A stretch of 64,000 nt of DNA, taken from positions 11,196 through 75,195 of the forward strand of contig CAKTYZ010000016.1 of the NCBI GenBank assembly GCA_934635225.1. The letters are read 5' to 3'. The translations under genes and the position numbers were made by a program. Below are positions 25,525-34,280 of the stretch, one piece after another (position 1 is the stretch's first letter; every line of letters starts with the position of its first letter). Below the pieces are notes generated by a model. It had not been told where the DNA came from and did no database searches. It saw only the letters and a program-made list of their open reading frames with translations. The stretch comes from an uncultured Kiritimatiellota bacterium. Its GTDB lineage: Bacteria; Verrucomicrobiota; Kiritimatiellia; RFP12; UBA1067.

Positions 25525-26874
25525 TTATCGGTCAGCCAGCCTCACGTACGCGCGCGGATGGTAAATCGGCTTGTAGGCCGGACGGATAATCGGTCCCGCA
25601 TTCACGAGTTCTTCCATTCGGTGGGCGCACCAGGATACGCAACGCGCAACAGCAAAAAGCGGCGTGTAGAGATCCCTCGGCAGCCCCAGCATATCGTAGA
25701 CGAACCCCGAATAAAGATCGACGTTCGCACAGACGTCTTCCGCGCTCGGATGGAGCTTCTTGATGACCGCCGGGCCATACTCCTCGACCATCTCAAACAA
25801 GCGCATCTCCTCGTCGCGGCCCTTCTCGCGCGCCAGCACACGCGCCTTCTCCTTCAGCATCTGCGCACGCGGATCCGAGATCGTGTAAACAGCATGGCCG
25901 AGACCGTAGATCAGTCCCGTGCCGTCACCCGCCTTCTTGTCCGCAATGCGCTCCAAGTACTTCACCACCTCTTCGGGGTCCGTCCAATCCTTCACATTGC
26001 AGACAATTTCGTCCATCTGGCGCATGACGCGCAGGTTCGCACCGCCATGACGCGCACCCTTCAACGAAAGAATGGATGCGGCAACCGACGAGTAAATGTC
26101 CGAATGAGACGACGTGACGACATGTGTCGTAAAGGCCGAGTTGTTGCCGCCGCCATGCTCCGCGTGGAGGATGAGCGCAAGGTCGAGGACCTCCGCCTCC
26201 AGCTTCGTGTACCTTCCGTCCTCGCGCGTCAACATGAGGAGATTTTCCGATGTCGATTTCATCGGATCTGGGATGCGAATCATCAGAGGCCCATTGTTGT
26301 GATAATGGTTCTTCGCCTGATAGGCATACGCGACAATCGTCGGAATCGCGCCAATGAGACCGATTGACTGACCCAGACAATGCTCCAACGAGATGTCGTC
26401 CGGATTCTCCGCATCGAACGCGTACGCAAAAAGAATCGCACGCGCCAACGCATTCATGAGGTCTTTCGGCGGATGCTTCATGATCGCATTGTCCTTGAAG
26501 CCGTCGGACAGCTTGCGATAGGAACCGATCCTGTTCTTCCAGTCCACGAGTTCGCGCGCCGTCGGGAGGTCCCCGAAAAGGAGCAGATAGGCCGTTTCCT
26601 CATAACCGAAGCGATGCTCGCGCTTGTCGGCCCGAACGATGTCCTTGACATTGATGCCACGATAAAAGAGTTCGCCCGGAATCGCCTTGCGCTCGCCCTC
26701 GTCCATCATGTAGCCATGCACATTGCCAATCGTCGTCAACCCGACAAGCACGCCTGAGCCGTTGTCGTTGCGCAAACCGCGCTTTACGCCGTACTTGCGA
26801 TACAACACGGGATCGATCCAGTCGACCTTGCGAACCTTTTCGGCCTGCTTCTTCAGCCACTTCTTCTCGTCCAT
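25525..26874 (-). CDS. gltA: Citrate synthase
   Basis: 449 residues. The enzyme condenses acetyl-CoA with oxaloacetate at the entry of the TCA cycle. Catalytic elements are visible: LILHAEHGGGNNSAF (first His), GLGHAVYTISDPRA (second His) and NVDLYSGFVYDMLGLP (catalytic Asp). The N-terminal extension DEKKWLKKQAEKVRKVDWID and the form SLKGARHGGANLRV suggest a type closer to the longer citrate synthases of anaerobic and PVC bacteria than to E. coli GltA. It has its own promoter at 26907-26936 and lies upstream of rpoB on the same strand. Confidence 0.93.
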   Translation of the reverse strand: MDEKKWLKKQAEKVRKVDWIDPVLYRKYGVKRGLRNDNGSGVLVGLTTIGNVHGYMMDEGERKAIPGELFYRGINVKDIVRADKREHRFGYEETAYLLLFGDLPTARELVDWKNRIGSYRKLSDGFKDNAIMKHPPKDLMNALARAILFAYAFDAENPDDISLEHCLGQSIGLIGAIPTIVAYAYQAKNHYHNNGPLMIRIPDPMKSTSENLLMLTREDGRYTKLEAEVLDLALILHAEHGGGNNSAFTTHVVTSSHSDIYSSVAASILSLKGARHGGANLRVMRQMDEIVCNVKDWTDPEEVVKYLERIADKKAGDGTGLIYGLGHAVYTISDPRAQMLKEKARVLAREKGRDEEMRLFEMVEEYGPAVIKKLHPSAEDVCANVDLYSGFVYDMLGLPRDLYTPLFAVARCVSWCAHRMEELVNAGPIIRPAYKPIYHPRAYVRLADR

Positions 26875-26906
26875 TGGAATCCTCTCATCTACAGAAAACA
26901 GTGCGC

Positions 26907-26936
26907 ATTATACCGAATTGTACCCGTTCTACGCAA
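26907..26936 (-). promoter_or_regulatory. gltA promoter
   Basis: TTGCGT (26936-26931), an 18-base spacer and TATAAT (26912-26907) on the minus strand, 33 bases before the citrate synthase ATG. It matches the hexamers and spacing of the rpoB and trp promoters. Confidence 0.7.
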
Positions 26937-26959
26937 CCCTGAATTTTTACAAATCAGCG

Positions 26960-27356
26960 TTTCTCCTGAAGCGACGCGCGGCGAATAAGCCAGATTCTGT
27001 TCATCCCCTTGCGGGAACTCCGATCATTCATCTCAGCGATCAACCCGGAGCCTCATGCGCCCTTGTCGGGCACAACCGCACGGGCTATGCGTTCGGCCCC
27101 CTATTTGACCTTGCTCCAAGGAGGGTTTGCCCTGCACGCAGCATCTCAGCCGCGCCGGTGGTCTCTTGCACCGCCCTTTCACTATCACCGACGAGATAAA
27201 AGCCCCGTCGGCTACCTGCTCTCTGTGGCACTTTCCATCACACGGGATTGCCCCGTGCCTTCCGCCCTTGACGAACGGATCCTTCGCCCTGTGGAGTCCG
27301 GACTTTCCTCTGCCTCGCGGCAGCGATCGGTCACACGCGCGTCGCTTCAGGAGAAA
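26960..27356 (-). ncRNA. rnpB: RNase P RNA, bacterial type A
   Basis: The minus strand shows the conserved RNase P core. GAGGAAAGTCCGGACTCC is near the 5' end, CAGGGCAAACCCTCC is in the middle, and ACAGAATCTGGCTTAT is near the 3' end, with GGTTGTGCCC... between them. The two ends form a perfect long closing helix: TTTCTCCTGAAGCGACGCG pairs with its exact complement 360 bases away. The RNA is the catalytic part of RNase P, which trims tRNA 5' ends; its protein partner rnpA is at 57914-58267. No own promoter is visible in the 22 bases before it, so it is probably co-transcribed with tRNA-Thr, tRNA-His and the zinc-ribbon gene. Confidence 0.95.
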
Positions 27357-27378
27357 CTGTCAAAGAACACACGCCCGA

Positions 27379-28107
27379 TCAGGCGCGGTAGAGGATACGA
27401 CCGCACATCGTGCAGGCGACAATCCGCTGCGGCTTGCCAAACTCGCCGTTTCTCGCATTCGCGTCCGCCATCTGGCCAACGGACGGGGGCTGGACGAGAT
27501 GACAACCATCGCACACGCCGTCATGGGTCAACGAGACGACAACCGGCCAGCGCTTCGTGCGCAGACGCTCGTAGTAGAGCATGAACTTCGGGTCGGTCAC
27601 GGCCTTCGCCTTCTCGACGCGCTCTTTCTGCGCCTCCTCCAACTCGGCCTTCACCGCCGCGATGCGCTCGTCAATCTCGGCGCAAAGCGCATCAACGCCA
27701 CCCTTTTCAGCCTCAAACTTCGCTTCCGCATCGGCGATTCGGGCTTGTGCGCTCGGCAAGTCGTCCATCGCCGCTATCTGATTGTTCTCAGCGGCTTCAA
27801 GGTCATGGCTGATTAGGTCGATCTGAATCGAGAAGTCCTGATACTCCTTGTTCGTCTTCAGGCCCATCTGAGTCGTCTTGAGCTCCTGAATCTTGCTTTT
27901 CAGGGCTTTGGCGTTCTCCTCAAAGCCCTTCACGCGTTCCTGTGCTTGCGCCTGATTCATCTTGGCGCTCTCAAGATCCCTTGAGACACCCGTCAGTCGC
28001 GCTGTCTCGTGAGCCTTGCGTTGCGGAAGATCCTTCAACTCAAGTTCCAGTTCGCGGATGCGCCCATCCACTTCCTGCAAATCAATCAGCGCCTCGATAA
28101 TCGTCAT
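27379..28107 (-). CDS. Coiled-coil protein with C4 zinc ribbon
   Basis: 242 residues. Residues 1-175 are a long antiparallel coiled coil rich in Lys, Glu and Ala (IRELELELKDLPQRK, LKTTQMGLKTNKEYQDF). Residues 190-242 form a zinc ribbon with CDGC and CTMC pairs. This matches the family that includes chlamydial CT398 and Helicobacter FlgZ (HP0958), which bind sigma-54 or flagellar mRNA in those species. No flagellar gene is near, so the role here is open. The ATG has AAAGAGG upstream. It lies between tRNA-His and rnpB and is probably in their transcript. Confidence 0.85.
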   Translation of the reverse strand: MTIIEALIDLQEVDGRIRELELELKDLPQRKAHETARLTGVSRDLESAKMNQAQAQERVKGFEENAKALKSKIQELKTTQMGLKTNKEYQDFSIQIDLISHDLEAAENNQIAAMDDLPSAQARIADAEAKFEAEKGGVDALCAEIDERIAAVKAELEEAQKERVEKAKAVTDPKFMLYYERLRTKRWPVVVSLTHDGVCDGCHLVQPPSVGQMADANARNGEFGKPQRIVACTMCGRILYRA

Positions 28108-28133
28108 CTGCCAACCTCTTTAGATTCCTCGGC

Positions 28134-28212
28134 TGGGGGCAGGAGACGGGACTCGAACCCGCAACCCACAGAATCACAATCTGTTGATCTAACCAATTGA
28201 TCTACTCCCGCC
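28134..28212 (-). tRNA. tRNA-His (GTG)
   Basis: A cloverleaf on the minus strand: GGCGGGAG acceptor with an extra 5' G, D-arm GATCAATTGGTTAGATC, anticodon arm CAGATTGTGATTCTG with anticodon GTG, and T-arm GGTTCGAGTCC. The additional G before position 1, opposite C73, is the tRNA-His identity mark. A 3' CCA is encoded. Confidence 0.95.
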
Positions 28213-28215
28213 AAC

Positions 28216-28291
28216 TGGAGCCAGGTAAGGGATTCGAACCCCCGACCTGCTCATTACGAATGAGCCGCACTACCAACTGTGCTAACCTGGC
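28216..28291 (-). tRNA. tRNA-Thr (CGT)
   Basis: 76 bases with encoded CCA. Acceptor GCCAGGT pairs with ACCTGGC, the anticodon arm GCTCATTCGTAATGAGC reads CGT, and the T-arm is GGTTCGAATCC. It lies three bases upstream of tRNA-His and is the first gene after the promoter at 28308-28337. Confidence 0.95.
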
Positions 28292-28307
28292 CTGTGATTG
28301 GGTGTGA

Positions 28308-28337
28308 AGTATACCAAAACTCACCGTGTCCCGTCAA
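28308..28337 (-). promoter_or_regulatory. Promoter of the tRNA-Thr/tRNA-His unit
   Basis: TTGACG (28337-28332), an 18-base spacer, TATACT (28313-28308), 16 bases before the tRNA-Thr 5' end. It probably also drives the zinc-ribbon gene and rnpB, since no other promoter is visible before them. Confidence 0.75.
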
Positions 28338-28424
28338 TGGGGTATTTAGCCCTTGCTTATCTCGGATTTTCCAGGGGCAAGCGGAACCGCATGGCTTGGG
28401 TAGCGCAGAACCATGCAAAAATGA

Positions 28425-28430
28425 TACAAT
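28425..28430 (+). promoter_or_regulatory. -10 element of the XylR-like regulator
   Basis: ATGATACAAT gives an extended -10 (TGA then TACAAT) 12 bases before the ATG at 28443, so the leader is only about six bases. No convincing -35 is present, which would suit a regulated or weak promoter. Confidence 0.45.
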
Positions 28431-28442
28431 TCACCTTGCGGC

Positions 28443-29615
28443 ATGAAAACACTACTTCTTTTTACAGAAGCCCTCTATTCCGGTTCGCGCGTGCCAATCC
28501 TGCGCGGAGCCAAGGAGTGCGCCCTTCAACATGACCGACAGGTTCAAGTCATCGAACTCGCGCGCGTCAACGTCTCAATCCCTCAGGTTCTCGCCTTCTG
28601 GCATGCCGAAGGCTGCCTCATCGAGGGTTCGTCCCACATCCGCCCGACTAAAGAGCTCTTCGGCGAAACCCCCATCGTCCACATCGACCCCAATGACACG
28701 ATTCTCGCAGACAACCCGCCCCTGACGGTCATGAACGACAACGCCCAGATCGCCGACTACGCCGTCAAGGCCCTTTTGCGCGCCAACTGCGAACATTTCG
28801 CCTTCGTCGGCTGGTCTCGTGCAGTGAACTGGAGCGCCATCCGGCTTCAGGCCTTCCAAAACACCCTGACCTCACTTGGCAAAAGTTGCCACCTGTTTCT
28901 GGACCCATGGTCCCTAGAAGACGCCGTCGCGTTCACCTCACGGTTGCGCCCGTGGCTTCGCGAACTGCCATGCCCCTGCGGCATCTTCGCCGCGAACGAC
29001 GCCGTCGCAGCCGTCGTACTGGACGCCTGCCGCGCCGCCGAACGCGCGGTTCCTGACGAAATCGCCGTCATTGGCGTTGACGACGACAGCGAGATCTGCG
29101 AAACCACGGCCCCGACTCTCTCCAGCGTACGGCCCGACTTTCGCCGGTCCGGATATCTCGCGACGGACCTTCTTCTTCAGCGCATCGCGAACCCGGCTCG
29201 TGCGCCCGAGCATCTCCTCACGCCGCCAACAGGAGCGACCTTGCGTCAGTCCACACGGCGTCTCTCACGCAGAAGTCCGAAGATTTTGGCCGCGCTGGAA
29301 CTCATCCGGCGAGAGGCCGCCAACGGTCTCAAGGCCGCAGATGTCGTGCGGACGCTTGGGGTGTCCGAACGCCTTGCCGAGACCCGCTTCAAGGCGGCCA
29401 CTGGGCATCGCATCACCGAAGAGATCACCGAAACGCGGCTGGCAAAGGTTCTGGATCTCCTGCGCACGCCCAATCAAAGCATCACCCCTATCGCCTACCT
29501 CTGCGGCTGGGAATCAGACGTCTACCTGAAACGCCTCTTCAAGGCCCGATTCGGCATGACGATGCGCGCATGGCGCAACGCCCATCTCCCTTCCGCATCT
29601 TCCAAGGGCCACTGA
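28443..29615 (+). CDS. XylR-type AraC-family transcriptional regulator
   Basis: 390 residues. Residues 1-275 form a LacI-like sugar-binding domain (PCGIFAANDAVAAVVLDAC, VPDEIAVIGVDDDSEICE). Residues 285-385 form an AraC-type double helix-turn-helix (LKAADVVRTLGVSERLAE, ITPIAYLCGWESDVYLKRLF). This is the domain order of XylR of E. coli, a sugar-sensing activator, and of many regulators in PVC bacteria that control glycosidase genes. Its target is not obvious because the next gene is a MATE pump 16 bases downstream. The two plus-strand genes form an island among minus-strand genes. Confidence 0.88.
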   Translation: MKTLLLFTEALYSGSRVPILRGAKECALQHDRQVQVIELARVNVSIPQVLAFWHAEGCLIEGSSHIRPTKELFGETPIVHIDPNDTILADNPPLTVMNDNAQIADYAVKALLRANCEHFAFVGWSRAVNWSAIRLQAFQNTLTSLGKSCHLFLDPWSLEDAVAFTSRLRPWLRELPCPCGIFAANDAVAAVVLDACRAAERAVPDEIAVIGVDDDSEICETTAPTLSSVRPDFRRSGYLATDLLLQRIANPARAPEHLLTPPTGATLRQSTRRLSRRSPKILAALELIRREAANGLKAADVVRTLGVSERLAETRFKAATGHRITEEITETRLAKVLDLLRTPNQSITPIAYLCGWESDVYLKRLFKARFGMTMRAWRNAHLPSASSKGH

Positions 29616-29631
29616 GCGCCTGAAGCCCGCC

Positions 29632-30990
29632 ATGACATCCGTTCTCTCGCTTCAACGCCTCGCGTTCCCGTTGATTCTCGGGCAACTCGCGTTTGCCCTG
29701 AACGGTTTCGTCACGAACTTCTTTCTGGCGCGCGCCTCAACGACAGCCTTCCACGCTTCGCTCCCAGGCTTCATGCTCGCAGCAGCCTTCTCCATCGTCT
29801 TCATCGCGACGCTCGGATACTCCGGAACGATGATTGCGCAACGACATGGAGCCGGAGATGCCTGTGGTGCGCGTGCCGTATTCGGCCAGGCCCTTCTGCT
29901 GACCTTCGCCTCCGCCCCGCTCTTCCTCCTCGCCGCGCCGCTCGGGCACTACGTGCTCTCCGTCTTTGACACCGAGCCAGCCGTGCTTGCCGCAGAATCG
30001 GACTATTTCGACATTCTGCTTGCCAACGGGTTCTTTACCGCACTCGCCGCCGTCCTCGCGGGGCCCTTCACCGGTCGCGGCAAGACACGGCTTGTCGGGG
30101 CTGTCACGACCTTCGGCTTCCTCCTCAATATGACGCTCGCGCCAATCTTCATTAACGGCCGTTTGGGGATTCCGACATCTGGCGTCGGCGGTGCCGGATG
30201 GGCGGCGACAATCGCACATATCGCTCCCTGCCTCATCCTTGCGACAGTCCTTCTTCTCTCCCCCAAAAGGCCTGTGCGGGCATTCGTCCGCCCAAAGCTT
30301 CGAATCCTTGTGGAAATCCTTCGTCTCGGGCTCCCAAACGGCGTCCGGTCGCTGATTGACGTCGGCGGATTCTTCGTCTTTGTCGCAATCCTCGCCGAAT
30401 GCGCACCCGCAACCGTCGCCGCCAGCACCGCCGCGTTCGCCGTCAACAACATCTTCCAGGCCTTTCCGCAGGGCATCGCCGCCGCACAGGAAATCGTCAC
30501 GGCACGCGGCGAGTCGTCCAACGTCCAAGCGGCACTGGGTCTCTCCGCCGTCTACGTTCTTGCGTTCGCCCTCACACTGACCTTCAGCGGCACAAGCGTC
30601 CTGGACCTCTTCCGCGCAGACGACGCCACATTCGCCCCCACCACCTTCCACGCAACCGCACGCATTCTGGTTCTGATTCTCATCATCAAGGCCGCAACCG
30701 AATCACTGACCTGGATCCTCCAAGCGCATCTGCGGGGGCTCGGAGACACGGCCGCCGTCTTCAGGCTGCAGTTCATCGCGTCCTGCTGCTTCTGGATTCC
30801 GCTCTTCCTCGTCGTCCGTCGGTTCTACCCGACCGTTCCTGCCTACTGGCTCACAATGCTGGCCTGCTCGTCTCTTTCCGCAATCCTGTTGACACGCCGC
30901 ATTCGGACCCTTCGCCAAGACGACACGACCGGCAATCCGGATGGATACGCAGACAGTAGTCACGGTGAACCTGCAGCAGACCTTGGATGA
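29632..30990 (+). CDS. MATE-family efflux transporter
   Basis: 452 residues with about twelve membrane segments in two homologous halves, typical of multidrug and toxin extrusion proteins that export cationic compounds in exchange for Na+ or H+. Recognisable stretches are LAFPLILGQLAFALNGFV at the start, GYSGTMIAQRHGAGD, LANGFFTALAAVLAGPFTGRG and LGLPNGVRSLIDVGGFFVF. The gene follows the XylR-like regulator by 16 bases and is probably in one transcript with it. The last 140 bases overlap the 3' end of the DUF2851 gene on the other strand. The 25 C-terminal residues are hydrophilic and dispensable-looking. Confidence 0.85.
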   Translation: MTSVLSLQRLAFPLILGQLAFALNGFVTNFFLARASTTAFHASLPGFMLAAAFSIVFIATLGYSGTMIAQRHGAGDACGARAVFGQALLLTFASAPLFLLAAPLGHYVLSVFDTEPAVLAAESDYFDILLANGFFTALAAVLAGPFTGRGKTRLVGAVTTFGFLLNMTLAPIFINGRLGIPTSGVGGAGWAATIAHIAPCLILATVLLLSPKRPVRAFVRPKLRILVEILRLGLPNGVRSLIDVGGFFVFVAILAECAPATVAASTAAFAVNNIFQAFPQGIAAAQEIVTARGESSNVQAALGLSAVYVLAFALTLTFSGTSVLDLFRADDATFAPTTFHATARILVLILIIKAATESLTWILQAHLRGLGDTAAVFRLQFIASCCFWIPLFLVVRRFYPTVPAYWLTMLACSSLSAILLTRRIRTLRQDDTTGNPDGYADSSHGEPAADLG

Positions 30991-32134
30991 GAAGCCCGTT
31001 CGTCGAATAAAACGCCGCTGGATTGTGATCACGCCCAAACAACCGAAAGGCCGTCAGACGGACTGGATTTGAGATATCTTCCGGCGGAAGCCAATCCGGA
31101 ACTGTCGCCAAACGCTCTTCTGCAAGCGCAAACGGCACAATCACGTTCGCCAACACAGCCGCCGCCCGTCCACGCCCCAGACATGCCGTCCCCCGCGTAC
31201 ACGCATCCGATCGCTGGCTCAAGCCTCGCATCTGAGCGACCAACGCCCGACAGGAACCTTTCGTGAAATCGCTCGCCTCGCACAAATCCATCATGGAGGT
31301 CCCCGTGAAGATATCCGCCGCCTGCAACAATCGTCGCTCGGGAGCGTTCCATGGACGAAGCCCCGCCCGATTCCAGTCCTCAAAGCCCCCTGCGACCAGA
31401 AACGCCATCCGGGCGGCAGGACTCTCCGTCGGCAAGTCGGCCAACGGCACGCGTTCAGCCACATGACGGAAATGAATCGCATTCTTCGCATAGCCCAATG
31501 CCGTCATCACCTCTTCGTAAAAAATCTGTCGTCGCGTCGTTCCAATGTCGCTCGAGACCATCCCCTCTGCCACACGTATCGCGAGGACACGCGCACAGAG
31601 CCGCCCTGCCAGACGCCGGGCCTTCATCCTCAGCCGATGGCGCCCTGCGGCCGCCAAAACAGCCTGAGCGCGTTCGGGATCATGGCCGATTCTCCGTTCA
31701 CACGGACGTCCGTCAATCGGAAGCCGTGCAAACGGATAGGCCGCAAGATCGATTTGATCCGGCGCGAAAGAAGGATTGTCCGCCACAAACCGCCCAAGCC
31801 AAATGGAGACGGCCTCCGGTGGAAGAGACTGTGGTGCGCGACCGTCGCTCCACGTCACGTGCGCAATCACGTTTCGATAAGCCGGATCCGCGCCATGCCC
31901 GTGAAAGTCCCAGTCGTTCGGCGTCAGGTGAACTTCGACATCTCCCACGACGCGACGCCGAGAAGTCCCGATCTCCAGCACGGCACGCCGAAAGTCAGGT
32001 CCAGGGCCCTGGTTCCAGTCGCCAGGACTCACGACGAAGACTTCCTGACCGCGCTCCGTGACGAGCCTCTGCGGACGCAGGGCCGCATCATACCAAATCG
32101 CCTGGACATGTCGCTCTGACACCGAAGAAGTCAT
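30851..32134 (-). CDS. DUF2851 family protein
   Basis: 427 residues from the ATG at 32134, four bases after the recA stop; the longer frame into recA is rejected. The N-terminal block W..G.GPDFR.AVLEIG, DVEVHLTPNDWDFHGHGAD and NVIAHVTW is the DUF2851 signature, a family common in Bacteroidetes and PVC bacteria and of unknown activity. Near the C-terminus HRDYCLRIHPDCRSCRLG could bind a metal. The gene closes the comM/yraN/recA run, which hints at a DNA-related role. Its 3' end overlaps the MATE gene on the opposite strand by 140 bases. Confidence 0.8.
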   Translation of the reverse strand: MTSSVSERHVQAIWYDAALRPQRLVTERGQEVFVVSPGDWNQGPGPDFRRAVLEIGTSRRRVVGDVEVHLTPNDWDFHGHGADPAYRNVIAHVTWSDGRAPQSLPPEAVSIWLGRFVADNPSFAPDQIDLAAYPFARLPIDGRPCERRIGHDPERAQAVLAAAGRHRLRMKARRLAGRLCARVLAIRVAEGMVSSDIGTTRRQIFYEEVMTALGYAKNAIHFRHVAERVPLADLPTESPAARMAFLVAGGFEDWNRAGLRPWNAPERRLLQAADIFTGTSMMDLCEASDFTKGSCRALVAQMRGLSQRSDACTRGTACLGRGRAAAVLANVIVPFALAEERLATVPDWLPPEDISNPVRLTAFRLFGRDHNPAAFYSTNGLLIQGLLQVHRDYCLRIHPDCRSCRLGEGSECGVSTGLRKETSRPAL

Positions 32135-32138
32135 GGCC

Positions 32139-33155
32139 TCATGCCGCCTTTCGAGGCTTGGCAGCCGCTGGACTGACTGACGCTTCCCGGACACGAGCGA
32201 TGATTTCATCCGTCAGTTCGGGATTCTCGCTCAGGAAGGCGATCGCCGCCAACTGTCCTTGCGCAAGCTGGCGGTCGCCATACGCAAACCAACTGCCGCG
32301 TTTCTCGACAATGCCACGGGCCAGCGCCGCGTCAAGAATCGAGCCTTCGCGTGAAATGCCGCAGGAGTAGAGAATGTCGAATTCGGCCTCAGTGAAAGGC
32401 GCCGCGACCTTGTTCTTGACGACTTTCACGCGCGTACGGTTGCCGACGACTTCGCCTGCGGCGTTCTTGATCGCGCCAATGCGCTGGACCTGCAGACGAC
32501 AGGTCGCATAAAACTTCAACGCCTTGCCGCCTGGCGTTGTCTCGGGATTGCCGAACATGACGCCAATCTTTTCGCGAACCTGATTCGTGAAGATGCAAAG
32601 CGTCTTCGTCTGCGCCAACGTCGAGGTCAACTTGCGCATGGCCTGTGACATCAGACGGGCCTGAAGGCCAACATGCGCCGCCCCCATGTCGCCATCGATC
32701 TCCGCCTGAGGCGTCAGCGCCGCAACCGAATCGACCACAACGACATCAATCGCTCCCGAGCGGACGAGCTGTTCGCAGATTGTCAAGGCCTCCTCGCCCG
32801 AATTCGGCTGAGACACGATCAGGCTTTCGAGATCGACGCCTATCTTTCGCGCATAGCCGGGGTCAAGCGCATGTTCCGCGTCAATGAACGCCGCCGTGCC
32901 GCCGGCCTTCTGGGCATTTGCGGCAACATGCAAAGCGAGCGTCGTCTTCCCGGACGATTCGTGCCCATAGCATTCAACGATGCGTCCGCGCGGCAGGCCG
33001 CCAACGCCCAACGCGAGATCCAACGACAACGCGCCCGTCGAGATTGCCTCGACCGACGAGTCCGCCGCGTCACCCAACCGCAGGATCGACATCTCGCCGA
33101 ATTCCTTTCGGATCGTCTTCATCACCTCTTCCAAGGCCGCTCCAAGTTTCATCAT
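32139..33155 (-). CDS. recA: Recombinase RecA
   Basis: 338 residues, the normal size. GHESSGKTTLALH is Walker A, VVVVDSVAAL is Walker B, IFTNQVREKIGVMFGNPETTPGGKALKFYA contains loop L2, and the MSQAMRKLT segment precedes it. RecA coats single-stranded DNA and drives strand exchange and the SOS response. No LexA-like box is obvious in the 31 bases upstream, so it is probably transcribed with yraN and comM as part of a recombination and DNA-uptake cluster. DUF2851 follows after four bases. Confidence 0.97.
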   Translation of the reverse strand: MMKLGAALEEVMKTIRKEFGEMSILRLGDAADSSVEAISTGALSLDLALGVGGLPRGRIVECYGHESSGKTTLALHVAANAQKAGGTAAFIDAEHALDPGYARKIGVDLESLIVSQPNSGEEALTICEQLVRSGAIDVVVVDSVAALTPQAEIDGDMGAAHVGLQARLMSQAMRKLTSTLAQTKTLCIFTNQVREKIGVMFGNPETTPGGKALKFYATCRLQVQRIGAIKNAAGEVVGNRTRVKVVKNKVAAPFTEAEFDILYSCGISREGSILDAALARGIVEKRGSWFAYGDRQLAQGQLAAIAFLSENPELTDEIIARVREASVSPAAAKPRKAA

Positions 33156-33186
33156 TCTGATTCTCCTTTCAGTTCATTCGTTTCCT

Positions 33187-33621
33187 TTAACCCCATTGCA
33201 CGAAGCGATGGGGCTTGGCGAAGAGATTGACGCGCTCGATGTGGTCGACCACAGGCCTTCCCCCTTCGGGCGTGCCGTAGATTTCGATGACGTCAAACCG
33301 ATAGCATCCCTGCCACCGGTTGACGCGCCGCCAAGCGTTGCAGGCTCGGCGAAGGTTGTTGCGCTTGCGCTCGTCCACGCTTTGCAGGCGTCGCGAAAAC
33401 GAGCCCACCGCCGCATGTTGCTTCACCTCGACGAACACCATCGTGTCCGTTGCACGATCCCAGGCGACCAAGTCAATCTCCAGCCGCTGGTCCTTCGCGA
33501 CGGGACGCGCGTTGCTGTCCACGATCAGGTAATCCTTGCGCCGCAGGAAGTCGACGGCAACACGCTCGCCCCATGCCCCGCGACGAACGCCAACGTTCTT
33601 TGACTCATGCGGCGACTGCAC
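33187..33621 (-). CDS. YraN/UPF0102 family nuclease-like protein
   Basis: 144 residues from the GTG at 33621, chosen because AAGGAGG lies six bases upstream and the preceding gene ends at 33605 (17-base overlap). The family motif is RRGAWGERVAVDFLRRKDY followed by RLEIDLVAWD..TMVFVEVKQH, the E..D...ExK arrangement of Holliday-junction-resolvase-like nucleases. Biochemical function of the family is not established, but it is often next to comM or dprA, as here. It is co-directional with and 31 bases upstream of recA. Confidence 0.85.
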   Translation of the reverse strand: MQSPHESKNVGVRRGAWGERVAVDFLRRKDYLIVDSNARPVAKDQRLEIDLVAWDRATDTMVFVEVKQHAAVGSFSRRLQSVDERKRNNLRRACNAWRRVNRWQGCYRFDVIEIYGTPEGGRPVVDHIERVNLFAKPHRFVQWG

Positions 33622-34210
33622 GGCGAGCCTCCTTGGACTGTTCGCGAGAAGCCGTTGTGTCATGCGCAACAAGCATCGGGATCCCGAAGCAGACGACGGA
33701 CATCGACCCGGCAATCGCCTCGCGCAATCCAAGCGCTTCCGCCGAATTGATGACGAGATGCGCATTGACCTCGCCCGCACCACCGGCCTGCGTCCGATAA
33801 AGCTCCAATGAATACCCGGAGATCGGTTCAACGAGATGCCGAAGGACAATTCGCGTCGCGGCCTTTGCCGAACGGTGATAAAGGCCACGCCCGTCGTCAA
33901 TCGTCTCGCATTCGCCACGGAAGACCTGAAGCATCTTGCAAAGGTCGTTGAAATCGAGCTTCACGCAGATGGCGTTCTCCCAATCAAACCGCGCGTAAGT
34001 CGGGTTCGTCCCTCGGGGATTCCCGACGGACATCTGATTGGCGACTTTCATCATGATGCTGCCGTCTACGTCATCATGCGCAGGATGGAGATTCATCTCC
34101 AATGCGCAACCCGTTCCTTTCGCGTTCGGATGATAGAAGGTCAGATTCGGACGATAGCGTCCAATCGGGCGCGAAGCCGCTTCTGAGGTTGCTGTCGGTG
34201 ATTGATTCAT
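33605..34210 (-). CDS. Unknown protein with two beta-sheet/helix repeats, possible nucleic-acid binder
   Basis: 201 residues from the ATG at 34210 (AAAGG about 11 bases upstream). I do not recognise a named family. The sequence can be read as two similar units. The first is LTFYHPNAKGTGCALEMNL, SIMMKVANQMSV, then ICVKLDFNDLCKMLQVFRG. The second is GLYHRSAKAATRIVLRHL, GYSLELYR, then AHLVINSAEALGLREAI. Four strands and a helix, repeated, is the pattern of Whirly and PUR-alpha-like single-stranded nucleic-acid-binding folds. That is structural inference only. The gene lies between comM and yraN, upstream of recA, which would fit a single-strand DNA-binding role in transformation. Confidence 0.6.
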   Translation of the reverse strand: MNQSPTATSEAASRPIGRYRPNLTFYHPNAKGTGCALEMNLHPAHDDVDGSIMMKVANQMSVGNPRGTNPTYARFDWENAICVKLDFNDLCKMLQVFRGECETIDDGRGLYHRSAKAATRIVLRHLVEPISGYSLELYRTQAGGAGEVNAHLVINSAEALGLREAIAGSMSVVCFGIPMLVAHDTTASREQSKEARRAVAA

Positions 34211-34280
34211 GGCTTGTCTTTCCTTTCTTGTCTGCTTTTTCTGTTTTCCGCAACGACGTGCACACGCCCGCCGTACGCTG

